Positions 26,607 to 34,605 of a stretch of 64,000 bases of DNA are shown here, piece by piece; positions within the stretch are counted from its first letter, which is position 1, and every line of letters starts with the position of its first letter. Source of the DNA: Prauserella shujinwangii (GTDB lineage Bacteria > Actinomycetota > Actinomycetes > Mycobacteriales > Pseudonocardiaceae); NCBI RefSeq assembly GCF_003001955.1, contig NZ_PVNH01000008.1, positions 310,001-374,000 on the forward strand, given 5' to 3'. The translations under genes were made by a program, and so were the position numbers. The notes beneath the pieces were generated by a model. That model searched no databases. It was not told the DNA's origin and worked only from the letters and a program-made list of their open reading frames with translations.

Positions 26607-26641
26607 GGGAAAAACGAAAAGGCCCGGCGACTGCCGGGCCT
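26607..26641 (-). terminator. Intrinsic terminator of the tRNA-Val(CAC) gene
   Basis: On the minus strand AGGCCCGGC pairs with GCCGGGCCT-type sequence (AGGCCCGGCA, gtcg loop, CCGGGCCT), followed directly by TTTTCGTTTTT. It is a classical hairpin plus T-tract 12 bases after the tRNA. Confidence 0.88.
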
Positions 26642-26652
26642 GACCGTGAACG

Positions 26653-26727
26653 TGGTGGGCGATACTGGGATCGAACCAGTGACCTCTTCGGTGTGAACGA
26701 AGCGCTCTCCCGCTGAGCTAATCGCCC
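26653..26727 (-). tRNA. tRNA-Val (anticodon CAC)
   Basis: The minus strand folds into a complete cloverleaf: acceptor GGGCGAT/ATCGCCC, D arm, anticodon loop TTCACAC with anticodon CAC reading GUG, T arm GGTTCGATCC and an encoded CCA end. It lies opposite to the tRNA cluster at 27680-27969 and shares about 68 of 75 bases with tRNA-Val(GAC). Confidence 0.96.
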
Positions 26728-27141
26728 GTGGCGTTGTGAGAACAGACTGTACCGGACGCCTTTCGCCCGCCTGCAAACGGGTGGTTCGAAACCGGGCACG
26801 GTCCGCATACGTGCAGGCACGCAGTGGAGAACAACGAGCTAGACGAGGCTCTGCCGGGGCCCGCGCGGCGCCGGGGGACGGCCAGGGGACGGAGGTCACC
26901 TCGGACATTCCCGCGACGGTCCTATCGCGCACGCGCCAAACCGAGCAGTATGTACCGCGTGGACGATCAGCACGGTCGCGCGCGGAGGCCGGCGAACCGA
27001 GGACGATGATGAGACGTACGGGTGAGCAACGGGCACTCGTCAGGGTGATATCGCGGGAAACCGCGAGCGAGCAGGCACCCGGGCACGTCTCAGTGTCGGA
27101 CTCGGCCAACCCGGCCGGGAAGGGAGCAGAAGGGTAAGACG
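26728..27141. other. Intergenic region between tRNA-Val(CAC) and ssgB
   Basis: About 410 bases without a convincing gene. On the minus strand TTGCAG (26776-26771) and TACAGT (26751-26746), 19 bases apart, are a candidate promoter for tRNA-Val. On the plus strand TCGCGG-GAAA-CCGCGA (27051-27066) is a small perfect hairpin with a GAAA loop, about 75 bases before ssgB. Purine-rich sequence just before 27142 supplies its ribosome site. Confidence 0.45.
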
Positions 27142-27567
27142 ATGCGAAACGATCACGTGACGCTCCGGTCCACGGCGGTGTTCGACCTGCTGGCGCCCAG
27201 GACACCGGCCGTTCCGGTGAAGGTGGAGCTGCGCTACGACACGCGCGACCCGTACGCGGTGGTGGCCGCCTTCCGCACCGGCCGCGCGGGCTGGGTCGAG
27301 TGGGTCTACGCCCGCGACCTGCTCGCCGACGGCCTGCTCGCGGAGGCGGGCGACGGCGACGTGCGGATCCGGCCTTCGGTGGAGGACCCCGAGTCGGTGC
27401 TGATCGAGCTGAACTCCCCGTCGGGCCACGCGATGTTCGAGGCCTCGGCGCAGGAGCTGGCCGACTTCCTCGACCGGACCTACGACGTCGTGCTGCCGGG
27501 CAACGAGCACCTGTGGGTCGACGTGGACGACGCGCTGACCCGCCTCATCCCGCACGATCTGAGCTGA
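27142..27567 (+). CDS. SsgA-like protein (SsgB type), sporulation and cell-division factor
   Basis: A 141-residue SsgA-like protein, a family restricted to morphologically complex actinomycetes. In Streptomyces SsgB recruits FtsZ to sporulation septa. Key blocks are VPVKVELRYDTRDPYAVVAAFRTG, VEWVYARDLLADGLLAEAGDGDVRIRP and VLIELNSPSGHAMFEASAQELADFLDRTY. I favour SsgB over other SALPs because of length and overall fit. Purine-rich sequence (GGAAGGGAGCAGAAGGG) precedes the ATG. It is flanked by tRNA genes on both sides. Confidence 0.92.
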   Translation: MRNDHVTLRSTAVFDLLAPRTPAVPVKVELRYDTRDPYAVVAAFRTGRAGWVEWVYARDLLADGLLAEAGDGDVRIRPSVEDPESVLIELNSPSGHAMFEASAQELADFLDRTYDVVLPGNEHLWVDVDDALTRLIPHDLS

Positions 27568-27625
27568 TGAGCGGCAGGGCGGACCGAGAGGCACCCCCCG
27601 TGCACGCGCCGTCTTCTCGGTCCGA

Positions 27626-27631
27626 TACAGT
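27626..27631 (+). promoter_or_regulatory. Candidate -10 element of the Gly-Cys-Val tRNA operon
   Basis: TACAGT lies 48 bases before tRNA-Gly and is followed by TTCTCCCACA. The candidate tRNA-Val(CAC) promoter has the same TACAGT followed within a few bases by TTCTCACA, which supports a shared tRNA promoter type. No good -35 is visible. Confidence 0.4.
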
Positions 27632-27679
27632 TCTCCCACACACAACGACAACGGGCCGCGAGGCACGGGGTCGCGGAAT

Positions 27680-27752
27680 GCGGACGTAGCGCAGTTGGTA
27701 GCGCATCACCTTGCCAAGGTGAGGGTCGCGGGTTCGAGTCCCGTCGTCCGCT
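27680..27752 (+). tRNA. tRNA-Gly (anticodon GCC)
   Basis: Acceptor GCGGACG/CGTCCGC, D arm, anticodon stem-loop with TTGCCAA (anticodon GCC reading GGC), T arm GGTTCGAGTCC, discriminator T. CCA is not encoded. First gene of the three-tRNA cluster. Confidence 0.96.
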
Positions 27753-27821
27753 CGACTGCGGCGGCACCCCCGCAGTTGGATCGGGTGCCGAGAGGCGACT
27801 CTCGGAGTCCGGATCCGCTAC

Positions 27822-27893
27822 GGCGGAGTGGCCGAGTGGTTCAGGCAAGGGCCTGCAAAGCCCTGTACACGGGTTCGATTCCCGTCTCCGCCT
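27822..27893 (+). tRNA. tRNA-Cys (anticodon GCA)
   Basis: Acceptor GGCGGAG/CTCCGCC, D arm with GGTTCAGGC, anticodon loop CTGCAAA (anticodon GCA reading UGC), T arm GGTTCGATTCC, discriminator T. CCA is not encoded. It ends one base before tRNA-Val(GAC). Confidence 0.95.
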
Positions 27894-27894
27894 C

Positions 27895-27969
27895 GCGCGA
27901 TTAGCTCAGCGGGAGAGCGCTACCTTGACACGGTAGAGGTCACTGGTTCGATCCCAGTATCGCGCACCA
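27895..27969 (+). tRNA. tRNA-Val (anticodon GAC)
   Basis: Acceptor GCGCGAT/ATCGCGC, anticodon loop TTGACAC (anticodon GAC reading GUC), T arm GGTTCGATCCC and encoded CCA. It directly follows tRNA-Cys. It is nearly identical to the oppositely oriented tRNA-Val(CAC) at 26653-26727. Confidence 0.96.
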
Positions 27970-27985
27970 CCCTGGTTTCCAGGTC

Positions 27986-28020
27986 AACCCCCGTCGGTGG
28001 TCACCACCGGCGGGGGTTTC
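27986..28020 (+). terminator. Intrinsic terminator of the tRNA cluster
   Basis: AACCCCCGTCGGTGG and CCACCGGCGGGGGTT pair with one mismatch around a three-base loop, followed by TTTCGT. It starts 17 bases after tRNA-Val(GAC). Confidence 0.85.
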
Positions 28021-28339
28021 GTCATTCCTGGGAGTACACGAGAGCAGTGGATCTTGTCTTACTGTTCACGGCATCGGTGTTCGATCCGGTCGCCTGGAAT
28101 GGTCTGGACCACATCGCTGAGTGACACGTACTCCTGGCTCTCCGGACAAGGTCCGGCTCGCCTGCGCGCCGGCTTCCGGCCTCACCGTGCCGCACATCCG
28201 ACGCGGCTGCCCACGGCACTGCGTGAATCGGGTGGCTTCCGCGGTCGGCCGGCGGGGAAGGATCAGCCGGTGCTTGACACGCGACATCGGTCGGGACCAG
28301 AGTTAGGCGAACGTTCGCTTTCACTGGGGAGGGCCGGCC
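28021..28339. other. Intergenic region and control region of the arabinoside operon
   Basis: About 320 bases with no convincing gene. Near its right end is TTGACA (28274-28279), a consensus -35, with CAGAGT 18 bases on as a weak -10. The operator at 28307-28318 follows at the expected transcription start. Confidence 0.5.
28307..28318 (+). promoter_or_regulatory. LacI-type operator upstream of the arabinoside operon
   Basis: GCGAACGTTCGC is a perfect 12-base palindrome with the central CG typical of LacI-family sites. It lies 21 bases before the lacI-type start and just after the TTGACA promoter, so the regulator probably represses the entire operon including its own gene. Confidence 0.75.
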
Positions 28340-29353
28340 GTGTACGTGTCGCTCAAGGATGTCGCGGCGCGATCAGGCGTGAGCTTTCAGACGGCGAGCA
28401 AGGTGCTCAACGGCCGCTCCGGGGTGGTCTCACCCAGCACCCGGGAGCGCATTCTGCGAGCCGCCGCCGAGCTCGGCTACGTGCCCAACGCGATGGCCCG
28501 TGGTCTGGTACGGCAGGCGTCCGTCACGGTCGGAGTGCTCGCGGATGACTTCTCCGATCTCGCCGTCTCGCAGTTCGTGCTGGCCGCACAGCGCGCCGCG
28601 GCCAGTCGTGGCCACGGGGCACTCATCAGCAGTGTGCACGCCGACGTCGACGCCGAACTGGCCGTTCGGAAACTGTTGGAGTACCGGGTCGACGGCATCC
28701 TCGTAGCGGCACCGTCGTTGGAGGATGACCCGAGGCTCGGCGACGCACTGCGCGGTCCGTTGCCCGTGGTGAGCATCAATCGGATTCATGGCGGCGGTGT
28801 GCCGACGATCGGGTCCGACCACGCGGTCACCGGGGCTCTGGCAGCTGAGCATCTGCTCGGCCTCGGCCACCGGCGGATCGGCACGGTCACCGGCCCCCGC
28901 CGAAGGCAGGTGACGCAGCGCCGGATGCGGGGATTCCGGGAGGCGCTGCGTGCCGCCGGCCGGCCGCTGCCCGAACGGCGGGTCGTCGAGGCGGACTGGA
29001 CCTACGACGGCGGCTGGGCCGCGACCCACCAGCTGCTGGACGCCGATCCGACGGTCACGGCCGTCTTCGTGCACAACGACGTCATGGCCATGGGTGCGCT
29101 CAAGGCGCTGCACGAGCGCGGCCTGCGGCTACCCGCCGACTGTTCCGTGGTGGGCTGCGACGACCTGTCCTTCACCGGATACCTGGTCCCGCCGTTGACC
29201 ACTGTGCGAATCCCGTTCCAGGAGACCGGCGAACGTGCGGCGACCCTGCTCCTGGACCGCATTGCCGGGCAGGACATTCCCGCACGCGACCTGCTGCCCG
29301 TCGAACTCGTCGTCCGTGAGTCAACCACGTCCCCTAAGGACGGTGAAGAATGA
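28340..29353 (+). CDS. LacI family transcriptional regulator of the arabinoside operon
   Basis: A 337-residue LacI regulator. The N-terminal HTH and hinge read VSLKDVAARSGVSFQTASKVLNGR and ERILRAAAELGYVPNAMARGL; the periplasmic-binding-like ligand domain follows, with VDGILVAAPS, GLGHRRIGTVTGP and SVVGCDDLSFTGYLVPPLTTV. The GTG at 28340 has a GGGGAGGG site. It is the first gene of the operon, overlaps the next by four bases, and a palindrome sits in its promoter. The inducer is probably arabinose or an arabinoside, inferred from the GH51 enzyme. Confidence 0.93.
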   Translation: MYVSLKDVAARSGVSFQTASKVLNGRSGVVSPSTRERILRAAAELGYVPNAMARGLVRQASVTVGVLADDFSDLAVSQFVLAAQRAAASRGHGALISSVHADVDAELAVRKLLEYRVDGILVAAPSLEDDPRLGDALRGPLPVVSINRIHGGGVPTIGSDHAVTGALAAEHLLGLGHRRIGTVTGPRRRQVTQRRMRGFREALRAAGRPLPERRVVEADWTYDGGWAATHQLLDADPTVTAVFVHNDVMAMGALKALHERGLRLPADCSVVGCDDLSFTGYLVPPLTTVRIPFQETGERAATLLLDRIAGQDIPARDLLPVELVVRESTTSPKDGEE

Positions 29354-30693
29354 CCGGTCCTCCCCCACCCCGATCCGCGCTGACCCGGCGCGGCCTGCTC
29401 CGCGCCAGCCTGCTGGGGGCCGGTGCGGCGGCCCTCACCGGCTGTTCCTCGGTCAGCGCCGGGCTGCTCAGCACGCCCCCCGACCCCCGCTCGGTCGCGT
29501 ACTGGAATCTCTTCGGCGGCGGCGACGGTGTTCGCATGCGGCAGATGGAGAACGGGTACCGCAAGGCGAATCCGAACATCGCGCTGCGGTCGGTCACCCT
29601 GACGTGGGGCAATCCTTACTACACGAAACTGGCGCTTTCCACCGTCGGTGACCGGCCGCCCGACGTCGCGGCGTCGCACCTGACCCGGATGAAGACGCTG
29701 GTACAGGGCAACCTGCTGCAGGAGTTGCACCCCGAGGATCTGGAACGGCACGGCATCACGGCCGAGAAGTTCACTTCCCGGGCATGGGAGGCGAGCCTGG
29801 TCGACGGGAAGATCTACGCGATCCCGATCGACACCCACCCGTTCGTGCTGTACTACAACACCGACATCTGCGCGCGAGCCGGCCTGCTCGACGCCGACGG
29901 CGATCTCAAGCCGATCGAGGGCCCGGACGCGTTCCAGGACGCCCTGAGCAAGGCCAAGCAGGTCACCGGACAGTACGGCGCGACGCACGGCATCACCTCA
30001 CCTTCCTCCCCGCCATGGCAGCTGTTCCAGACCCTGTACGCCCAACTGGGCGGCGAGGTACTGGCCGACGACGGCGCCCGGATCGTGCTCGACGACGCCA
30101 AGGCGAAGCAGGTGCTCGACTATCTGCGCATGCTCACCGTCGAGAAACGACTCATGCCGGGCAGCGTGGACTATCAGGGCGCGATCGCGCTGTTCGCCAG
30201 CGGTGCGGCCGGGTTCCATCTCAACGGCGGATGGGAGATCACCACGTTCCAGGAGGCCAAGATGCCGTTCAGCATGGCCTTGGTGCCGAACATCTTCGGT
30301 GGTCCGTACAAGGTGCAGGCCGACTCGCACACCCTCGTGCTACCGGTGCGGCCCGAGAAGGACCGGGCCGCGCTCGACCGTGCACTCGGCTTCGTCCGTT
30401 CGATGCTCGACCAGAGCCTCACCTGGGCGAAGGGCGGTCACGTGCCGACGTGGCTGCCGGTCGCCAACGGCGAGGCGTACCAGACGCTCACTCCGCAGTC
30501 CCAGTACGCGGCGGCAGCCGCCTCCGCTGTCTATGACCCGCCTGCCTGGTACTCCGGCTCGGGGTCGAACTTCGTGAACATCATGGGCTCGGCCGTCGGC
30601 GCCGTCGAGGCCGGCGACCTGTCTCCAGCGGACGCGATCGCGCAGATCCGTTCGAAGCTGGCGGTCCTGGCCGCGACCGCGTCTCCGGTATGA
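29350..30693 (+). CDS. ABC sugar-binding lipoprotein (family 1 solute-binding protein)
   Basis: A 447-residue extracellular binding protein. The signal LTRRGLLRASLLGAGAAALTGC combines a twin-arginine motif (R13-R14) with a lipobox Cys at 32, so it is probably folded before export and then lipid-anchored. The mature part has SVAYWNLFGGGDGVRMRQMENGY, DVAASHLTRMKTL and YAIPIDTHPFVLYYNTD, typical of carbohydrate-binding family 1. Its ATG overlaps the lacI stop. It delivers the sugar to the two permeases that follow. Confidence 0.93.
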   Translation: MTGPPPPRSALTRRGLLRASLLGAGAAALTGCSSVSAGLLSTPPDPRSVAYWNLFGGGDGVRMRQMENGYRKANPNIALRSVTLTWGNPYYTKLALSTVGDRPPDVAASHLTRMKTLVQGNLLQELHPEDLERHGITAEKFTSRAWEASLVDGKIYAIPIDTHPFVLYYNTDICARAGLLDADGDLKPIEGPDAFQDALSKAKQVTGQYGATHGITSPSSPPWQLFQTLYAQLGGEVLADDGARIVLDDAKAKQVLDYLRMLTVEKRLMPGSVDYQGAIALFASGAAGFHLNGGWEITTFQEAKMPFSMALVPNIFGGPYKVQADSHTLVLPVRPEKDRAALDRALGFVRSMLDQSLTWAKGGHVPTWLPVANGEAYQTLTPQSQYAAAAASAVYDPPAWYSGSGSNFVNIMGSAVGAVEAGDLSPADAIAQIRSKLAVLAATASPV

Positions 30694-30714
30694 CCCCGCA
30701 CGAGGAGGTTGGCT

Positions 30715-31698
30715 GTGGCCAGCACCGAAGTCACCGGCCAGGCCGGAACAGTCGCACCGGCGAGGACGGAATCGCACACCACTCGCTCCGGGCGTTCGCC
30801 CAGCGGCGCGGAGCGGGAGAGACGGTGGTCCGGGCACGGAAAACCCGCGCTGCTGTTTCTCGCCCCGTTCCTCCTGCTGTACCTGCTGTTCATCATCGGG
30901 CCGGCCATCTACGGCCTGGTGATGAGCTTCTTCCACACCAGCATGGTCAACCCTGGCCTCGGCGAGTTCGCCGGCTTCGGCAACTACGCCGAGGTCCTTT
31001 CCAGCAGTGACTTCTGGGCGTCGCTGTGGCACACGATCTGGTTCACGATCCTCACCACACCGCCGCTCATCGTGCTCGCCCTGGTGTTCGCCCTGCTCGC
31101 CGAGCGGGCCCGCCGAGGACGGTGGTTCTTCCGCCTCGCGTTCTTCCTGCCCTACATCCTGCCGTCAGCGGTCGTCGCGCTGATCTGGATCTGGATGTAC
31201 ACGCCGGAGCTCGGCTTGCTCAGCCGCGCGGTGACGTCGCTGGGTTTCGCCGAACCCGACTGGCTCGGCGATCCCGACTTCGCGATGGTGTCACTGGCCG
31301 TCACCACCGTGTGGTGGACGCTCGGCTTCAACTTCGTACTGTACCTCGCTGGCCTGCAGGAGGTCCCGCGTGAGCTGTACGAGGCCTCGGCCATCGACGG
31401 CGCCGGACCGTGGCAGCAGATCCGCCTGATCACCGTGCCGCTGCTGGCCCGCACCACCTCGCTGGTGGTGGTCCTGCAGATCATCGCATCGCTGAAGGTG
31501 TTCGACCAGATGTACATCATGACTCAGGGCGGTCCGAACTTCGCGACCCGCTCCGTCCTGCAGTACATCTTCGACATTGGTTTCACCGACTTCCGCAGCG
31601 GCGCCGCCGCGGCCGCGTCCACGTTGTTCTTCATCGTGGTGCTCGCGGTGTCGGCCTTCTGGCTTGTCATGACCCGCCGTCAGGAACCGGAGCTCTAG
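30715..31698 (+). CDS. Sugar ABC transporter permease (MalF/UgpA type)
   Basis: A 327-residue inner-membrane permease with about six helices after a 45-residue cytoplasmic N-terminus. The EAA loop reads YEASAIDGAGPWQQIRLITVPLL. I start at GTG 30715, six bases after AGGAGG; a TTG six bases earlier is less likely. It pairs with the next gene. No ATPase gene follows, so the transporter must borrow one from elsewhere. Confidence 0.92.
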   Translation: MASTEVTGQAGTVAPARTESHTTRSGRSPSGAERERRWSGHGKPALLFLAPFLLLYLLFIIGPAIYGLVMSFFHTSMVNPGLGEFAGFGNYAEVLSSSDFWASLWHTIWFTILTTPPLIVLALVFALLAERARRGRWFFRLAFFLPYILPSAVVALIWIWMYTPELGLLSRAVTSLGFAEPDWLGDPDFAMVSLAVTTVWWTLGFNFVLYLAGLQEVPRELYEASAIDGAGPWQQIRLITVPLLARTTSLVVVLQIIASLKVFDQMYIMTQGGPNFATRSVLQYIFDIGFTDFRSGAAAAASTLFFIVVLAVSAFWLVMTRRQEPEL

Positions 31699-31700
31699 AC

Positions 31701-32591
31701 ATGGCGATCCTCGCGAACAAGGACGTCCAGCCGCTGACTGCCGCGCAGGCACGACACCACGCCGCCACCGCCGACCGTCGCACGCGCCTGTTCAACCGGT
31801 GTTGCACCGGGGTGCTCATCGCGTTCGCTCTCCTGTGGCTCGTGCCGTTGGCCTGGGCCCTTGATACGTCCCTCAAACCCAACGGCGAGACCGTCAACCC
31901 GACCTGGGTCATCGAGAACCCCACTCTCGCGTCGTTCCAAACACTGCTCGCCCAAGGTGACATCATCAACTGGTACGCCGCGAGCTTCATCATCTCGGCA
32001 CTATCGGCGGCCGGGACCGTGGTCACCGCCAGCTTGGCCGCCTACGCGCTGTCCCGCATGCGGTTCCGGTACCGCTGGCTGACGTTCTGGATCATTCTGA
32101 TGGGCATCATGGTTCCCCGCCAGGTGCTGGTCGTGCCCCAGTTTCAGGAGCTCGGAAGCATCAACCTGTTGAACACGTACTGGGCGGTGATCCTGCCGGC
32201 GATCCCGATCGCGATCGCGGTGTTCGTCTTCAAGCAGTTCTTCGACGGGATCCCGAAAGAGCTCGACGAGGCGGCGCGTATCGACGGGGCGGGCTTCTTC
32301 CACATCTACCGGCGGATCGTGCTGCCTCTCGCACGTCCGGCCGTGTCGGCGGTGACGATCTTCAGCTTTGTCTGGGCGTGGAACGACCTTCTGTGGCCGC
32401 TTATCGCGCTCAGCAACCCGGAGATCATGACGATCCCGGTCGGTCTCGCGACCGTGCAGGGCACGTACGGGATCCGCTACGCCGACACGATGGCCTCGGC
32501 CATCCTCGGCGCACTGCCGCTGGTGCTGGTGTTCCTGCTGTTCCAGCGCCGCATCGTGGAAGGAATCGCAGGCACCGGCCTGAAGGGATGA
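31701..32591 (+). CDS. Sugar ABC transporter permease (MalG/UgpE type)
   Basis: The second permease, 296 residues with six helices. Its EAA loop is DEAARIDGAGFFHIYRRIVLPLARP, and the GIMVPRQVLVVPQF and WNDLLWPLIAL blocks are characteristic of this subfamily. It starts at ATG 31701, two bases after the previous stop, and ends three bases before the arabinofuranosidase gene, so the operon is tightly packed. Confidence 0.93.
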   Translation: MAILANKDVQPLTAAQARHHAATADRRTRLFNRCCTGVLIAFALLWLVPLAWALDTSLKPNGETVNPTWVIENPTLASFQTLLAQGDIINWYAASFIISALSAAGTVVTASLAAYALSRMRFRYRWLTFWIILMGIMVPRQVLVVPQFQELGSINLLNTYWAVILPAIPIAIAVFVFKQFFDGIPKELDEAARIDGAGFFHIYRRIVLPLARPAVSAVTIFSFVWAWNDLLWPLIALSNPEIMTIPVGLATVQGTYGIRYADTMASAILGALPLVLVFLLFQRRIVEGIAGTGLKG

Positions 32592-32594
32592 CAG

Positions 32595-34106
32595 ATGCAG
32601 CGCGCGTCCTTGACCATCGACCTCGCGTTCCGTATCGCCGACGTGGACCCTCGCCTCTACGGGTCCTTTGTGGAACATATGGGCCGGTGTGTCTACACCG
32701 GTATCTATGAACCGCACCACGCCACCGCGGACGGCGACGGGTTCCGTGGCGACGTCGCCGAGCTGGTCAGGGAACTCGCCCCGCCGATCCTGAGGTACCC
32801 GGGTGGGAACTTCGTGTCCGGCTACACCTGGGAGGACGGCATCGGCGCTCGGGAGAACCGGCCAAGAAGGCTCGACCTCGCCTGGCGCTCGTACGAGACC
32901 AACTACGTGGGCGTCGACGAGTTCACGAGGTGGGCCCGCCGGATGGGGAGTGAGCCCCTGATGGCGGTCAATCTCGGCACCCGCGGTATCGACGCGGCAT
33001 GCAACCTCCTCGAGTACGCCAACCACCCGGGTGGCACCTACTGGTCCGACCTGCGCCGCCGCAACGGAACCGCCGAGCCGCACGGCATCAGGCTGTGGTG
33101 CCTGGGCAACGAGATGGACGGGCCGTGGCAGATCGGCCGCAAGACCGCGGAGGAGTACGCGCGGCTGGCGGCCGAGACAGCGAAGGCGATGCGGCGGGTC
33201 GACCCTTCGATCGAGCTGGTCGCCTGTGGCAGCTCGCACCAGCGGATGCCGACGTTCGGCACCTGGGAGGCGACCGTGCTCCGCGAGACCTACGATCTGG
33301 TCGACTACGTCTCCCTGCACAGCTACTACGAACAGCGTGGTGACGACAGGGCCAGCTTCCTCGCCAGCGCGGCCAACATGGACCGGTTCATCGAGTCCGT
33401 CGTCGCCACCTGCGACCATGTACGTGGCCTGCTGCAGCGCACGAAGCGCATCAATCTGTCGTTCGACGAGTGGAACGTCTGGTATCAAAGCAAGTTCTCC
33501 GGTGAGGAGGCTCTCGACTGGGCCGAGCACCCGCGCCTCATCGAGCAGGAGTACTCGATGGTCGACGCGGTCGTGGTCGGCAGCCTGCTGATCTCCCTGC
33601 TGCGTCACGCCGACCGGGTGAAGATCGCCTGTCTCGCCCAGCTCGTCAACGTCATCGCGCCGATCCGGTCCGAACCAGGTGGCCCGGCCTGGCGGCAGAC
33701 CACCTACTACCCGTACGCGTTGACGTCGCGCCATGGGCGAGGCAGCGTCCTGCGGGTCGAACCTGCCGGGCCCACCTACGAGACTTCGTGGATGGGTGAA
33801 GTTCCCGTCATGGACGCAACGGCCGTCCACGATGAGGAAACCGGCACGGTCACGCTGTTCGCGGTCAACCGCGACCAGCACCAGCCACTGGCACTCAGCG
33901 TCGACGTACGGTCTCTGCCGAACCTGGAGATCGGCGAGCACAGAGCACTGTTCGACGACGACCCCGATGCGACGAACACCGCCGACCGGCCCGACCGGGT
34001 CACCCCGACCCGGCTGGCCGACGTGCAGGTCACCGACGGAACGGTCACCGTCGTGCTACCGGCCCTGTCCTGGAACATGGTGAGCTTCGCCCCTGAAGCC
34101 TCATGA
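32595..34106 (+). CDS. Intracellular alpha-L-arabinofuranosidase, GH51
   Basis: Releases terminal arabinofuranose from imported arabino-oligosaccharides. The 503 residues have the GH51 opening (YGSFVEHMGRCVYTGIYEP), ILRYPGGNFVSGYTWEDGIG, the acid/base Glu173 in CLGNEMDGPWQ and the nucleophile Glu292 in SFDEWNVWY, with a C-terminal beta domain. There is no signal peptide, so it acts on substrates brought in by the preceding ABC system. It ends the operon; no arabinose isomerase or kinase is present. Confidence 0.95.
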   Translation: MQRASLTIDLAFRIADVDPRLYGSFVEHMGRCVYTGIYEPHHATADGDGFRGDVAELVRELAPPILRYPGGNFVSGYTWEDGIGARENRPRRLDLAWRSYETNYVGVDEFTRWARRMGSEPLMAVNLGTRGIDAACNLLEYANHPGGTYWSDLRRRNGTAEPHGIRLWCLGNEMDGPWQIGRKTAEEYARLAAETAKAMRRVDPSIELVACGSSHQRMPTFGTWEATVLRETYDLVDYVSLHSYYEQRGDDRASFLASAANMDRFIESVVATCDHVRGLLQRTKRINLSFDEWNVWYQSKFSGEEALDWAEHPRLIEQEYSMVDAVVVGSLLISLLRHADRVKIACLAQLVNVIAPIRSEPGGPAWRQTTYYPYALTSRHGRGSVLRVEPAGPTYETSWMGEVPVMDATAVHDEETGTVTLFAVNRDQHQPLALSVDVRSLPNLEIGEHRALFDDDPDATNTADRPDRVTPTRLADVQVTDGTVTVVLPALSWNMVSFAPEAS

Positions 34107-34605
34107 TCCGTCGGTCCCAGCACGAGCGGCGTCCCACCCGAGCCGGTACGGGGCCGCGTGAGCCGCACCCCTCGCGCTTGCGCGAGGAGCCGTTCGAGGC
34201 TGTCACCCTAGGGAGTTCATGCCCCGCGGCCACAACGCGGGAGTCCGCCGCAGCGGCGCGGCCGACGCGGGCAGCCCGGCAACCCGGCACGATGCGCGCT
34301 GATCGAGGCGAGCGTCTCGCGCCGCCGGGACGTCGCCGAGCGGCATTGCTGACACACCGGATCACTGTCCATCAGCGTTGACGACCGCGTCCGCGGGGGC
34401 GGGGATCACCCGCGGCCACGCCGGTCCATACCGGCGGCACCCAGGCCGGGGTGGAGCACGCCGGAGTCGTAGGATCTCTTCCGTGAAGTGACAACACGGC
34501 TTCCGCGCACCGACCCGCACGACGCTGTCCGAGCCCCTGCTCCCGCGTCGGTGCGGCGTCGGCCGCGTCCTTATTCACCGTCCACTTCGCCTGATCGGAT
34601 CACTG
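34107..34605. other. Long intergenic region after the arabinofuranosidase gene
   Basis: About 500 bases with no convincing gene. CTCGCGC-tt-GCGCGAG (34171-34186) is a compact hairpin about 65 bases after the operon and may end it. GCCGGTccatACCGGC near 34420 is another small hairpin. The last 30 bases supply the start region of the nucleotidyltransferase gene. Confidence 0.4.

Noticed and set aside
34045-34365. Minus-strand reading frame of 106 codons after the arabinofuranosidase gene
   Set aside because: Arg/Ser/Gly-rich, no ribosome site, overlaps the 3' end of the GH51 gene and matches no family I know.
28021-34605. Integrative element with a tRNA att site
   Set aside because: The arabinoside operon follows tRNA-Val, but I found no integrase and no repeat of the tRNA 3' end at the far side.
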